Origin: Martinezella dioscoreae
GTDB taxonomy: Bacteria > Pseudomonadota > Alphaproteobacteria > Rhizobiales > Rhizobiaceae
DNA: 64,000 nucleotides
Reading direction: 5' to 3'
Assembly: GCF_009176305.1 (NCBI RefSeq)
Contig: NZ_BLAJ01000013.1
Location: 1-64,000, forward strand
The translations under genes and the position numbers were made by a program. This document shows positions 17,221 through 25,746 of the stretch, piece by piece (positions within the stretch are counted from its first letter, which is position 1; every line of letters starts with the position of its first letter). The notes beneath the pieces were generated by a model, which was not told where the DNA came from, ran no database searches, and saw only the letters and a program-made list of their open reading frames with translations.

Positions 17221-19098
17221 ATGCACAATACGGCAATGCTGCAGCGCCCGGCCAACGAACGATTTCTAACGCCCGAGCAACTGGGCCGGCGCTCCCGCCG
17301 GGTCTGGTTCGTGTTCGCGTTTCTAAGTGCGGCCATCATTGCGGCTGGCCTTTATGGCGCGAATTTCTATGGACGGCTCTCGGCAATAGAAACGCTGCAG
17401 AGGCAGGGGCACACGGATGCGAACCTCAAGGTTGCCCTGCTGCGCGCGGTCCTCGAACGTCCGCGCGCCTTGCCGTTGCTGCTGGCCGACGACCAGCAGG
17501 TGCGAGATGCGCTCGCCGACAAGCACATCGACGATGTCGTCGCCTTGGATCGCAAGCTCGAAAGTCTCGTCTCCGGCACCAGCGCATCCGTCCTTTACGT
17601 CACCGGCAAGGACGGCGTTGCTATGGCCTCCAGCAACTGGCGCGAGCCGCTGAGCTTCGTCGGCAATGATTATTCTTTCCGCGATTACTTTCGCAAAGCC
17701 ATGGAAACGGGAACCGCCGAGCATTACGCGCTCGGCACGGTCAGCAATCGTCCCGGCCTCTACATTTCCCGACGCGTTGGCGATGTCGGCTCTGCGCTTG
17801 GTGTCGTTGTGGTGAAGATGGAATTCGATCAGCTGGAGGCCGACTGGAGCGAGACCGGCCGCCCCGCTTATGTGACCGACGAACGCGGTGTCGTGCTCAT
17901 CACCAGCCTGCCCTCATGGCGCTTCATGACGACCACCCCTCTTGCGCGCGAGGAAGCCGACGCCATTCGAAAAAGCCTGCAGTTCGGCGCGGCACCGCTT
18001 TCGCCCCTTCCGGTCAGCCACCCCGAAAAAGTCGGCCCGGATGCAACCATCGTGCGCGCCATTTTGCCTGGAAGCAGCGCTGCGGAATATTTGCGGCTGA
18101 CGGTCGCCGTTCCATCAACACCCTGGCAGCTTGGCTACCTGATCCCGACCGATCAGGCGATCGCCTCGTCCGTGCGCGAGACGCGCTTCCTTGCCTTGAC
18201 CGTCCTTCTGCCGATCCTCGCATTCGCCGCTTTCCTGCTGCGTCGCCGCGATGTTTCCGCCATGCAGATCGCTGTCAACAGGATCGCGCGTGAGGAGCTG
18301 GAGCGCCGGGTTCTTGAGCGCACGGAGGATCTCAGCCAGGCCCGCGACCGGCTGGAGGCGGAAATTGCCGACCACCGTGCGACGGAAGCCAAGTTGCAAG
18401 GCGTGCAGCAGGATCTCGTGCAAGCCAATCGCCTTGCCATCCTGGGTCAGGTCGCCGCCGGCGTCGCGCATGAAATCAATCAGCCGGTCGCGACAATCCG
18501 CGCCTATGCGGAGAATGCCAATGTCTTCCTTGATCGGCAGCAGACAGAGCCGGTGAAGGAAAACCTTTCTGCGATCGCGGCGCTGACCGAGCGTATCGGC
18601 ACGATCACCGAAGAACTGAAAGCCTTCGCCCGCAAGGGAAGGACCGCACCGGAGCCAGTCGACCTCAGAAGCGTGATCGAAGGAGCCGTGGTTCTGCTGA
18701 GGAGCCGCTTTGCGGGTCGCCTGGATGCGCTTAAGATCGAGTTGCCGCCAACGGGCCTTGGTGTTGTCGGCACGCGCATCCGACTGGAACAAGTGCTGAT
18801 CAACCTCTTTCAGAATGCTCTTGAAGCTCTGGAAGGCTGCGATCAGGCCAAGGTGGAGGTGTCGGTGCGCGAAACTTCGAATGAGGTCGAGGTCGTAGTT
18901 TCGGACAACGGCCCCGGTATTCCAGCGACGATCCTCGATTCGCTGTTTACCCCTTTCAATACATCCAAGGAAAAGGGTCTCGGCCTTGGTCTCGTCATTT
19001 CAAAAGATATCGTCGTCGACTATGGCGGCCGGATCGATGTCGAGAGCAATGGCAGCGGCACACGCTTCACCGTCCATTTGCGCAAGGCCACACCATGA
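17221..19098 (+). CDS. dctB: C4-dicarboxylate sensor histidine kinase DctB
   Basis: This is a 625-residue membrane kinase. TM1 lies at about 29-49, a periplasmic PDC-type sensor domain at about 50-320 (SFRDYFRKAMETG, GLYISRRVGD) and TM2 at about 322-341. A coiled coil at about 355-405 (ELERRVLERTEDLSQARDRLEAE) leads to the HisKA phosphoacceptor His417 in GQVAAGVAHEINQPVATIRAYAENA. The ATPase domain has NLFQNALEAL (N box), DNGPGIP (G1) and KGLGLGLVISKDIV (G2). It senses C4-dicarboxylates, with modulation by DctA, and phosphorylates DctD, whose gene overlaps its stop by ATGA. The ATG at 17221 has only a weak ribosome site (GCGCG); a second ATG lies five codons on. The family match is full-length with no key residue missing. 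Confidence 0.97.
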   Translation: MHNTAMLQRPANERFLTPEQLGRRSRRVWFVFAFLSAAIIAAGLYGANFYGRLSAIETLQRQGHTDANLKVALLRAVLERPRALPLLLADDQQVRDALADKHIDDVVALDRKLESLVSGTSASVLYVTGKDGVAMASSNWREPLSFVGNDYSFRDYFRKAMETGTAEHYALGTVSNRPGLYISRRVGDVGSALGVVVVKMEFDQLEADWSETGRPAYVTDERGVVLITSLPSWRFMTTTPLAREEADAIRKSLQFGAAPLSPLPVSHPEKVGPDATIVRAILPGSSAAEYLRLTVAVPSTPWQLGYLIPTDQAIASSVRETRFLALTVLLPILAFAAFLLRRRDVSAMQIAVNRIAREELERRVLERTEDLSQARDRLEAEIADHRATEAKLQGVQQDLVQANRLAILGQVAAGVAHEINQPVATIRAYAENANVFLDRQQTEPVKENLSAIAALTERIGTITEELKAFARKGRTAPEPVDLRSVIEGAVVLLRSRFAGRLDALKIELPPTGLGVVGTRIRLEQVLINLFQNALEALEGCDQAKVEVSVRETSNEVEVVVSDNGPGIPATILDSLFTPFNTSKEKGLGLGLVISKDIVVDYGGRIDVESNGSGTRFTVHLRKATP

Positions 19099-20471
19099 AT
19101 GAGAGTTTCCCCGTTTTCCTCATCGACGACGACAAGGATCTGTTGAGGGCGACGAAACAGACGCTGGAATTGGCTGGTTTCGCAGTATCCGCCTTCTCTG
19201 CCGCAGCCGAAGCGCTTCTTGTTCTCGACGCCGATTTTGCGGGTGTTGTCGTCTCCGATATCCGCATGCCGCAGATGGATGGACTGCAGCTCTTTGCCCG
19301 CATCAAGACGCTCGACGCCGATCTGCCGGTCATTCTCATGACGGGTCATGGCGATATTCCGATGGCGGTGCAGGCGATCCAGGACGGCGCCTATGATTTC
19401 ATCGCAAAGCCCTTCGCCACGGACCGGCTGGTGCAAAGCGTGCGACGCGCGGCTGAGAAACGAAGGCTCATCCTGGAGAATCGGGCATTGCGGCAAGCGG
19501 CGGAGCAGGCGCAAGGCGATCTGCCCCTGATTGGCCAGACACCCGCCATCGAGCGGCTGCGCTATACGCTGCGGCAGATCGCCGATACGGATGTCGATGT
19601 GCTTGTCACGGGCGAGACCGGCAGCGGCAAGGAAGTGGTGGCGAGCCTGCTGCATCGCTGGAGCCGGCGCGCGAAGGGTAATTTCGTCGCGCTGAACTGC
19701 GGTGCCCTGCCCGAAACCGTGATTGAAAGCGAGCTGTTCGGCCATGAGCCAGGCGCTTTTACCGGCGCGCAGAAGAAGCGCGTTGGGCGCATCGAATATT
19801 CCAGCTCCGGCACCCTGTTTCTCGACGAGATCGAAAGTATGCCACCGCCGATCCAGGTACAGATGCTGCGCGTGCTTGAGATGCGCGAGGTAACGCCGCT
19901 CGGCACCAACGAAGTCCGTCCTGTCGATCTTCGCGTCGTGGCGGCGGCGAAGGTCGATCTCGCCGATCCTCGCCAACGCGGCGATTTTCGCGAGGATCTC
20001 TATTATCGTCTCAACGTCGTCACACTTTCCATTCCGCCACTGCGTGAACGGCGCGATGACATCCCGCTGCTCTTCGGCCATTTTGCCGATCGCGCCGCCG
20101 GCCGCTTCAAGCGCGAGGTGCCGGTCCTATCCACAGCAGTGCGCCGCTATCTGCAGCAGCACGACTGGCCGGGCAACGTTCGCGAACTCTCGCATTTTGC
20201 CGAGCGCTTCGTGCTCGGCCTCGAATCGGCAACAACGGCAAAATCCGACGAGGTACCGGCGGCGGACGAAGGTTTGCCCTTGCCGGTTCGAGTAGAACGT
20301 TACGAAGCCGAACTCATCCGCGAAACCCTGTCGCAGAACAATGGCGATGTGCGCCGCACCATCGAAGCGCTCGGCATTCCCAGGAAGACTTTCTACGACA
20401 AGCTCCAGCGGCACGGCATCGTCAGAGGCGATTTCGCTGGTTTTGACGGGGACGAGCGCCGAGGTTCGTGA
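19095..20471 (+). CDS. dctD: Sigma-54-dependent response regulator DctD
   Basis: The 458-residue NtrC-family activator has a receiver domain at residues 1-120 with the acidic pocket IDDDKDL and phospho-acceptor Asp55 in VVVSDIRMPQMDG. Its AAA+ domain covers about 145-375, with Walker A GETGSGKEV, the sigma-54 contact loop GAFTGA, Walker B GTLFLDEIE and the sensor region DWPGNVREL. A Fis-type helix-turn-helix at the end reads NNGDVRRTIEALGIPRKTFYDKLQ. When phosphorylated by DctB it binds the palindrome at 17172-17199 and opens the dctA promoter. Its ATG overlaps the dctB stop, so the two are translationally coupled. Confidence 0.97.
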   Translation: MNESFPVFLIDDDKDLLRATKQTLELAGFAVSAFSAAAEALLVLDADFAGVVVSDIRMPQMDGLQLFARIKTLDADLPVILMTGHGDIPMAVQAIQDGAYDFIAKPFATDRLVQSVRRAAEKRRLILENRALRQAAEQAQGDLPLIGQTPAIERLRYTLRQIADTDVDVLVTGETGSGKEVVASLLHRWSRRAKGNFVALNCGALPETVIESELFGHEPGAFTGAQKKRVGRIEYSSSGTLFLDEIESMPPPIQVQMLRVLEMREVTPLGTNEVRPVDLRVVAAAKVDLADPRQRGDFREDLYYRLNVVTLSIPPLRERRDDIPLLFGHFADRAAGRFKREVPVLSTAVRRYLQQHDWPGNVRELSHFAERFVLGLESATTAKSDEVPAADEGLPLPVRVERYEAELIRETLSQNNGDVRRTIEALGIPRKTFYDKLQRHGIVRGDFAGFDGDERRGS

Positions 20472-20523
20472 TCCATCGCCAAGAGCGGACTATGCCAGCT
20501 GAAGCGGGTTTCCACCACGTGCT

Positions 20524-22134
20524 TCAGGCACTGCGGCGCATCTCCTTGATGTTGGAACCGGCGCTTAGTCGAGCCGCTGCCTCGGCGGTGCGATCCAGAA
20601 CCAGCATCGCTTGCGCGATCACCGTCGCAAGCGCTTCATCGCTCTTGGAAGCAGCCACGACCAGCGGCGCGCTCAAACAAATTCTAAGGGCACTTGCCGG
20701 TACATCACCAAAATCCGCGCAGCGAACGGGCTGCCCGAGACGCACGGACGCAACTCCATCACCGTCGATGGCCAGCGCCTTGTAGACCGCCGCCATTTCC
20801 GTCGCAGTCAGCATCGCGCCATCCGTGCAATTGCGCAGGTAGAACGAGAAAATGGAGGGAATCTCGTCCCAGCGAAGAGCCGATGATGCGCCCCACAGTT
20901 CACGCCTGTCCAATGGCCGGCTCTGCAAAGGCTCAAAAGCCGGATCGTTCGCAAGACGATCAGAGACTGCCGCGGCAAAAGCGGACAAGACCGCGACCAC
21001 ACGATCTTCAGCTATACCGACGAGGCGTTCGAGCTCGAACAGCGCGGCTTTCCAGCGCAGCAGCAGGCCGAGATTGGCACGCTCCGGCAATATATCGCGG
21101 GCGGCCCAGCCCTCCGGCCACTCTGCCTTTCCGCAATAATCTGCCAAGGCCGCCGGCAGTGCGCACGATTTGAAGCGTTCCGACATTTGGGGCGGGCAGA
21201 GAAGCGCCCCGCTGAAAATCGGTCCGGCAAGGAATTTCGAACCCGTGAGCGCGACCATGAAGCCATGGGCGAGATATGCGCGGATCGTCGCCGCCGACAG
21301 GCGAAACTGGCAGGCGTCGATCATGATATCCAGCAACGGACCGAAGCGCTGCTTCAGACGCAGAACGGTCCCGAGGCCCGGGGCCAGCAGGCTGGTTTTC
21401 GAAACGTCCGTGACCACAAGCAGGCATCTGAGGCCGGCTGCGCGGGCAAGTTCGATGAGGCCGCGCAACTCCTCCTCCACCTCGCTCTCGGTGCGAAGAG
21501 AGCCATCCTTGTTGCGCACAGCAATGGCGGCGTTGCGCGTCGCGTCGCCCGCCCGCAATTCCTCACCCTTGACAACAGCTCGCTCGCTGCTGACGCGGCT
21601 CATGAAATGCCGCCCGGCAGACGCCGTCATGACGCCGCTGCCTGTCTCGTTCCCCATCAGCGTGATGGTCATCAGGGCACGTTCGTCCTCGCCCGCCAAC
21701 AGCGCGGCCGAAAAAAGATGGATGTCAGTGCCCGATGTGGCCAGGATGGCATCGATCCGCGGCTGCGACGATTGGCTGAGGCCAAGCAAGCGCAGCAGAT
21801 AGTCACGCACGCGCCCGATTTCGCGATCGTAGATAGCCTTCGGCGAGCTTGTTTCCATCTCCTGCGTCAAATCCGCGTAATAGGATTCGACCGCGACAAA
21901 GGCGGCGCCGGAGATGGTCGATGCCGTCGATGAACCGAAAGCGAGATCTTCGGGCCGGGGCGAGGGGCCATAGCCATACATGTTGAGCCCGTTGACCGGA
22001 TCGCAATCCAGCCGTTCGTCGCCGCCCGACACCAGATGTTTCAGAAGCGCGCCCCTCGCCTCGCCTCGCTGTTGCGACGACGCACCCGCGGTCACGTTCT
22101 CATCCAGGGTACAGTCGTCAGCAATTTGCTGCAT
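20524..22134 (-). CDS. PLP-fold (aminotransferase-like) protein of unknown function
   Basis: The 536-residue protein has the layout of a fold-type I PLP enzyme. The N-terminal part has NMYGYGPSPRPEDLAFGSSTASTIS, the mid-region ILATSGTDIHLFSAALL could hold the phosphate-binding loop, and IMIDACQFRLSAATIRAYLAHGFMVALTGSKFLAGP supplies the Asp that pairs with the pyridine N and the putative Schiff-base Lys in TGSKF. The C-terminal small domain (IPSIFSFYLRN) is present. I cannot assign it to a named enzyme. It is convergent with dctD (52 bases apart) and separated from the upstream GST gene by a terminator, so it appears monocistronic. The ATG at 22134 has only a weak ribosome site. Cysteine-desulphurase-like, decarboxylase-like or non-catalytic roles remain open. 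Confidence 0.7.
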   Translation of the reverse strand: MQQIADDCTLDENVTAGASSQQRGEARGALLKHLVSGGDERLDCDPVNGLNMYGYGPSPRPEDLAFGSSTASTISGAAFVAVESYYADLTQEMETSSPKAIYDREIGRVRDYLLRLLGLSQSSQPRIDAILATSGTDIHLFSAALLAGEDERALMTITLMGNETGSGVMTASAGRHFMSRVSSERAVVKGEELRAGDATRNAAIAVRNKDGSLRTESEVEEELRGLIELARAAGLRCLLVVTDVSKTSLLAPGLGTVLRLKQRFGPLLDIMIDACQFRLSAATIRAYLAHGFMVALTGSKFLAGPIFSGALLCPPQMSERFKSCALPAALADYCGKAEWPEGWAARDILPERANLGLLLRWKAALFELERLVGIAEDRVVAVLSAFAAAVSDRLANDPAFEPLQSRPLDRRELWGASSALRWDEIPSIFSFYLRNCTDGAMLTATEMAAVYKALAIDGDGVASVRLGQPVRCADFGDVPASALRICLSAPLVVAASKSDEALATVIAQAMLVLDRTAEAAARLSAGSNIKEMRRSA

Positions 22135-22290
22135 GGAGAAGCATTCCTCTTTCGCCGAAGTCGAAAACGCTTCGCAGGATCGCTCCGCGTTCTATGCCGA
22201 GCGGCGGACCCTCGGCAGCGGAACATTACGCCTCGTAAGGTGGAGCGAGGCTGACTTGTCGAGACCAGCAACGCCGGTGGCAAGAGCAAT

Positions 22291-22321
22291 AAAAAGCTCG
22301 CGATCCGGAGGACCGCGAGCT
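22291..22321 (-). terminator. Rho-independent terminator of the GST gene
   Basis: On the minus strand, AGCTCGCGGTCC and GGATCGCGAGCT form a 12-base stem (one mismatch) with a 3-base loop and are followed by TTTTT. It begins 27 bases after the GST stop codon. Confidence 0.85.
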
Positions 22322-22347
22322 CATTTCAGCAAAAGGGAATTGTCGTA

Positions 22348-23223
22348 TCAGCCAGCGGCTTCCAGCTTATCCTGCGTCTTCGTCTCGAAGTCGCTCGCAT
22401 CGTGGCGCTCACGCAGCTGCTCGGACGGATCGCCCGACATGCGGTTGACCATGCGGCCGCGCTTGACGGTAGGACGCGCGTAGATTTGCTCTGCCCAGCG
22501 CTGAACATTCTTGTAATCCTGCACCTGCAGGAACTCGGCCGCGCCATATTGCCAGCCTTTGACCAAGCCGCCGTACCACGGCCAGATGGCAATATCGGCA
22601 ATCGTGTAGTCACTGCCGGCGATATATTCGCTTTCAGCCAGGCGACGATCGAGGACATCGAGCTGACGCTTCACCTCCATGGCAAAACGGTCGATCGCAT
22701 ATTCGATCTTCGTCGGCGCATAGGCGTAGAAATGGCCGAAGCCGCCACCGAGATAGGGCGCGCTGCCCATCTGCCAGAACAGCCAGGAGATGCATTCGGC
22801 CCGAGCCGGCTGCTCGGTAGGCAGGAAGGCGCCGAATTTCTCGGCGAGATACATCAAAATCGAGGCCGATTCGAAAACGCGGACCGGCTTCGGACCGCTG
22901 CGGTCGAGCAAAGCCGGGATCTTCGAGTTCGGATTGACATCGACGAAACCGCTGCCGAACTGATCGCCCTCGCCGATCTTGATCAGCCAGGCATCATATT
23001 CCGCGCCGCTGTGACCAAGTGCCAGCAGCTCTTCGAGCATAATGGTGACCTTCACGCCATTCGGCGTTCCAAGCGAATAGAGCTGAAGGGGATGACGTCC
23101 CACCGGCAGTTCTTTCTCGTGAGTCGGGCCGGCAATCGGGCGATTGATATTGGCGAACTGGCCGCCATTGGCCTTGTTCCAGGTCCAGATTTTCGGCGGC
23201 GTATATTCGGCAGAACCGGTCAT
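22348..23223 (-). CDS. yghU: Glutathione transferase of the YghU/Nu class
   Basis: The 291-residue protein starts with the YghU-type extension (YTPPKIWTWNKANGGQFANINRP and PTHEKELPVGRHPLQLYS). This is followed by a thioredoxin-like N-domain (LYSLGTPNGVKVTIMLEELL, then VDVNPNSKIPALLD and VFESASILMYLAEKFG, the Glu-Ser pair that binds the glutamyl part of glutathione). The C-domain is all-helical (WLFWQMGSAPYLGGGFGHFY, YTIADIAIWPWYGGLV). YghU enzymes act as disulphide-bond reductases and peroxidases, with two glutathiones per site. The ATG at 23223 is chosen because AGGAGG lies exactly 6 bases upstream; the ATG two codons earlier would have the site touching it. Length and motifs agree with the family. 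It is monocistronic, downstream of the sRNA. Confidence 0.93.
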   Translation of the reverse strand: MTGSAEYTPPKIWTWNKANGGQFANINRPIAGPTHEKELPVGRHPLQLYSLGTPNGVKVTIMLEELLALGHSGAEYDAWLIKIGEGDQFGSGFVDVNPNSKIPALLDRSGPKPVRVFESASILMYLAEKFGAFLPTEQPARAECISWLFWQMGSAPYLGGGFGHFYAYAPTKIEYAIDRFAMEVKRQLDVLDRRLAESEYIAGSDYTIADIAIWPWYGGLVKGWQYGAAEFLQVQDYKNVQRWAEQIYARPTVKRGRMVNRMSGDPSEQLRERHDASDFETKTQDKLEAAG

Positions 23224-23424
23224 GGGCATCCTCCTGTTTCGGGGAATCACGTTGGGGTTGGTCTTCGATGTAGCGCGCTACATAGGTCGCACATAGGGGC
23301 GACTCTTCATTTTTGCGAGAGGAGAATGCGCACACTTTAATGCGGAAGCGCTCTTGCCGCTTGGGTTGGAGCGCCAGCTTCTCGACCGAGTTAGGTCATT
23401 GCCAAATCTTCTGGAGGTCCATGA

Positions 23425-23585
23425 AACGAAAAAGCCTGCCGCGGGAGGAGGAGCGGCAGGCTTTTTACAAGAACCGAACAGCGGATGGGAGGAGGAGTTC
23501 CGCTATTCCTGCAGCCGTCCCTGGGAGGAGGATAAGGACGTCTGCGAAGCGAAGGGATGCGGGAGGAGATGCATCCCTTCGATAA
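23425..23585 (-). ncRNA. CCUCCUCCC ('cuckoo'/alpha-r14, NfeR1-like) small RNA
   Basis: Read on the minus strand, about 155 bases fold into four successive hairpins, each showing an anti-Shine-Dalgarno motif in its loop. First, a perfect 10-bp stem at 23551-23580 has CTCCTCCC in the loop. Second, GTCC/GGAC at 23517-23539 holds CCTCCTCCC at 23523-23531. Third, a perfect 6-bp stem AGCGGA/TCCGCT at 23480-23504 holds the motif at 23487-23495. Fourth, the terminator stem CCTGCCGC/GCGGCAGG at 23435-23460 holds the motif at 23443-23451 and ends in TTTTT. The repeated CCUCCUCCC loops are the mark of the alphaproteobacterial alpha-r14/NfeR1 and CcsR/cuckoo RNAs. The neighbouring upstream gene on the same strand is DUF1127, as in Rhodobacter ccaF1-ccsR. 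It may be one RNA or two tandem ones; ends are estimated from structure. Confidence 0.82.
23429..23466 (-). terminator. Intrinsic terminator of the CCUCCUCCC small RNA
   Basis: A long stem (AAAAAGCCTGCCGC with GCGGCAGGCTTTTT) has CCTCCTCCC in its loop. It is nearly symmetric, so it could also work on the plus strand, although no plus-strand gene reads into it. Confidence 0.88.
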
Positions 23586-23721
23586 GAAGAACATACCAGT
23601 CTTTTGCTCAGTTCATAGGCATTTCTTTGCAAGGCAGTTATGCGCCATGCGAAAAGCAGAGAGCTAAATTGATGCAATCTTCAGCAAGCGCGGCGAAAAG
23701 GAACGGTGATATTCATAAAGC

Positions 23722-23750
23722 AAAAGCGCCTGCTCAAGGGGAACAGGCGC
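23722..23750 (-). terminator. Terminator of the DUF1127 gene
   Basis: On the minus strand, GCGCCTG and CAGGCGC form a 7-bp stem followed by TTTTGCTTT. It lies about 38 bases after the DUF1127 stop and before the sRNA. Read-through could link the two, as in Rhodobacter. Confidence 0.75.
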
Positions 23751-23787
23751 TGACATAATTCAGCTTTATTAGGAGCCGGTGCGGCCG

Positions 23788-23934
23788 TTAGCGAGCGATC
23801 GCTGCGCGGGCAACGTTGCGGATTTCGCCGCGATCGATACCCAGATCATGCAGTTCGCGCGTGGACATACGGCCCAGTTCGGCGACCGTCTGACGATACT
23901 TGCGCCAGTTATTGAAAGAGCGTGCTACGTTCAT
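23788..23934 (-). CDS. DUF1127 (YjiS-type) small protein
   Basis: The 48-residue protein MNVARSFNNWRKYRQTVAEL...GRMSTRELHDLGIDRGEIRNVA ends in RAAIAR. The Arg-rich helix followed by LxxMSxRELxDLGIxRxxIxxxA is the DUF1127 signature. The ATG at 23934 has AAGGGG about 6 bases upstream. Small DUF1127 proteins of alphaproteobacteria take part in RNA turnover: CcaF1 of Rhodobacter sphaeroides binds RNA and affects maturation of the CCUCCUCCC sRNAs encoded next to it, and others act in phosphate and carbon metabolism. The same pairing is seen here, with the sRNA downstream on the same strand. An RNA-binding role is therefore a fair inference. Confidence 0.9.
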   Translation of the reverse strand: MNVARSFNNWRKYRQTVAELGRMSTRELHDLGIDRGEIRNVARAAIAR

Positions 23935-24167
23935 GATGATCCCCTTTCCTTGGGCTTTCGAAGCTGAGCGGCCGTGCTTGGCGCTCCCGTCGCTTCGATG
24001 AGAAACATATAGTCGAAGCCCACAGGTTTTTGCAGAGCTAAGGGATCACTCCACCTATGCATCCATTGCATGGGTCGCCGAGAAAGCAGGCAATCTCACT
24101 CGCCAGCATGGCTTTTGTGATTTGCTGGTGACAGCGCCGTCTTTGTCTGCGAAAAGAAGAGAGATGA

Positions 24168-24252
24168 GAGACAGGGGCGTCCGCCATCCGGCGGGCTGAG
24201 AAGCACCCTTCGAACCTGAACCAGATCATGCTGGCGGAGGGAGTCGCTCGGG
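24168..24252 (+). promoter_or_regulatory. TPP riboswitch (THI element) upstream of thiM
   Basis: The conserved core is present in order: ACAGGGGCGTCC, then GGGCTGAGAAGCACCCTTCG, then AACCTGAACCAGATCATG and CTGGCGGAGGGAG. CTGAGA and ACCTGA-CCAGAT-ATG-GGAGGGA are the two ligand-binding arms for the pyrimidine and pyrophosphate. It ends about 60 bases before the thiM ATG. The intervening bases include several short GC-rich complements and the AAGGGGCG ribosome site, so control of translation start is more likely than of termination. When TPP is plentiful the thi operon should be shut off. Confidence 0.95.
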
Positions 24253-24310
24253 ACCTCGTAAAGCACCAGCACGTCGTCCCTGTGCGTCTCGCCCGCCTGA
24301 AAGGGGCGAT

Positions 24311-25114
24311 ATGCAAGACCAGACAACTGCAGGCAATTTGCTTCGCACCATGCGGGCTAACCCTCCGCTGGTGCAATGCATCACCAATTTCGTCGCCATG
24401 AATATCGCGGCCAATGTGATGCTTGCCGCCGGGGCATCGCCGGCAATGGTACATGCCGAAGAGGAGGCCGGCGAGTTTGCCGCTATCTCCGGCGCGCTGA
24501 CGATCAATATCGGCACGCTCTCGTCCGGCTGGCTTGCGGGCATGCTGAAGGCTGCCCGGTCGGCAAACGAGGCGGGCAAGCCCTGGGTCCTCGATCCCGT
24601 CGCCCATTATGCGACAGAGTTTCGTCGCAAGGCGGTAGCCCAATTGCTGGAGCTGCGGCCAGCGATTGTTCGCGGCAACGCGTCCGAGATCATCGCGCTT
24701 GCCGGCGGCACGAGCCGCGGCCAGGGCGTCGATAGCCGCGACGCCGTCGAACACGCGGAAGATTCCGCCCGGCAATTGGCAGGAAAGCATGGCTGCGTCG
24801 TTGCAGTTACCGGCGTTACGGATTTCGTGACCGACGGGCGGAGGGCAAAGCGCATCGCCGGCGGTTCGTCATTCATGCCGCAGGTGACGGCCCTCGGCTG
24901 CTCGCTGACCTGCCTCGTCGGCGCCTTTGCCGCAGCAATGCCGGATGATCCATTCGATGCCACCGTTGCGGCGCTCGCGGTCTTCGCTGTCGCCGGCGAA
25001 CAAGCCGGAGCGGCCGCAGACGGGCCAGGCTCCTTTTCCTGGCGCTTCCTCGACGCCCTCGCCGGCCTTAGCCCGGAAGTGCTGGATCGCAATGCAGGAA
25101 TATCGGCGGCATGA
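24311..25114 (+). CDS. thiM: Hydroxyethylthiazole kinase ThiM
   Basis: The 267-residue ribokinase-fold enzyme phosphorylates 4-methyl-5-(2-hydroxyethyl)thiazole with ATP, as part of thiazole salvage for thiamine. Evidence is PPLVQCITNFVAMNIAANVMLAAGASPAMVHAEEE at the N-terminus, WVLDPVAHYATEFRR, PAIVRGNASEIIALAGG, and the anion-hole/catalytic segment VTALGCSLTCLVGAFAA. In that segment the usual GTGC is LGCS, with the Cys kept. The ATG at 24311 has AAGGGGCG upstream and sits after the TPP riboswitch. Its stop overlaps the thiE start (ATGA), so thiM-thiE-thiD-SDR is one coupled operon. Because there are no thiC, thiO or thiG genes here, this is a salvage set. Confidence 0.95.
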   Translation: MQDQTTAGNLLRTMRANPPLVQCITNFVAMNIAANVMLAAGASPAMVHAEEEAGEFAAISGALTINIGTLSSGWLAGMLKAARSANEAGKPWVLDPVAHYATEFRRKAVAQLLELRPAIVRGNASEIIALAGGTSRGQGVDSRDAVEHAEDSARQLAGKHGCVVAVTGVTDFVTDGRRAKRIAGGSSFMPQVTALGCSLTCLVGAFAAAMPDDPFDATVAALAVFAVAGEQAGAAADGPGSFSWRFLDALAGLSPEVLDRNAGISAA

Positions 25115-25746
25115 AAGACTTCGATCTCTCGCTCTATCTCGTCCTCGACCCGGTGCTGTGTGCCAACCTCGGCATGATTGAAACCACCCGTGCAGCCATT
25201 GCCGGCGGCGCAACCATCGTACAGCTGCGCGACAAGCATGCACCGACAGCCGCCATGATCGAGACGGGCCGCGCCCTCAAGCAAATCCTGCACGGAACAA
25301 ATGTCCGGCTGATCGTCAACGACAATGTCGAGGCTGCCATCGCCATTGGCGCCGATGGCCTCCACATCGGACAGGAGGATATGAATGCCGCCGAAGCACG
25401 CCGCCTGATCGGGCCGGACATGATCCTCGGCCTCTCGGTGGAAACGGAAGCTCTCGCTTCCTCCATAGATCCCGGCATCGTCGACTATGCCGGGATCGGC
25501 CCGGTCTTTGCCACGCCCACCAAGCTCGATCACAAGCAGCCGATCGGCTTCGACGGGCTTGCCCGCATCGTCAGGCTATGCCCCGTTCCATCAGTCGCGA
25601 TCGGCGGCCTCAAGGCAGAGCATGCCGCAAGCGTTTACTCGGCCGGAGCCGATGGTCTCGCGGTCGTCTCGGCCATATGCGGCCAACCGGACCCGCAAGC
25701 TGCGACAACTGTCATCGCGAACGCCATCAAGGAGGCTCGCCAATGA
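25111..25746 (+). CDS. thiE: Thiamine-phosphate synthase ThiE
   Basis: The 211-residue TIM-barrel enzyme joins HMP-pyrophosphate and thiazole phosphate to give thiamine monophosphate. Family motifs are YLVLDPVLCA at strand 1, GGATIVQLRDKHA, RLIVNDNVEAAIAIGADGLHIGQEDM, ILGLSVETEAL, YAGIGPVFATPTKLDH (the phosphate-contact TxTK) and VAIGGLKAEHAASVYSAGADGLAVVSAI. Length is normal for the family. It overlaps thiM and thiD by ATGA at each end. Confidence 0.95.
   Translation: MKDFDLSLYLVLDPVLCANLGMIETTRAAIAGGATIVQLRDKHAPTAAMIETGRALKQILHGTNVRLIVNDNVEAAIAIGADGLHIGQEDMNAAEARRLIGPDMILGLSVETEALASSIDPGIVDYAGIGPVFATPTKLDHKQPIGFDGLARIVRLCPVPSVAIGGLKAEHAASVYSAGADGLAVVSAICGQPDPQAATTVIANAIKEARQ

Noticed and set aside
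19020..20081. Minus-strand ORF of 353 codons
   Set aside because: It is antisense to dctD.
20468..20785. Plus-strand ORF starting at the dctD stop
   Set aside because: It runs antisense to the PLP-fold gene; the overlap with the dctD stop is chance and no motif is present.
23402..23594. Short ORFs on both strands over the sRNA
   Set aside because: The purine-rich GGGAGGAGG repeats could be read as tandem ribosome sites on the plus strand, but hairpins, terminator and the DUF1127 neighbour fit an sRNA on the minus strand.
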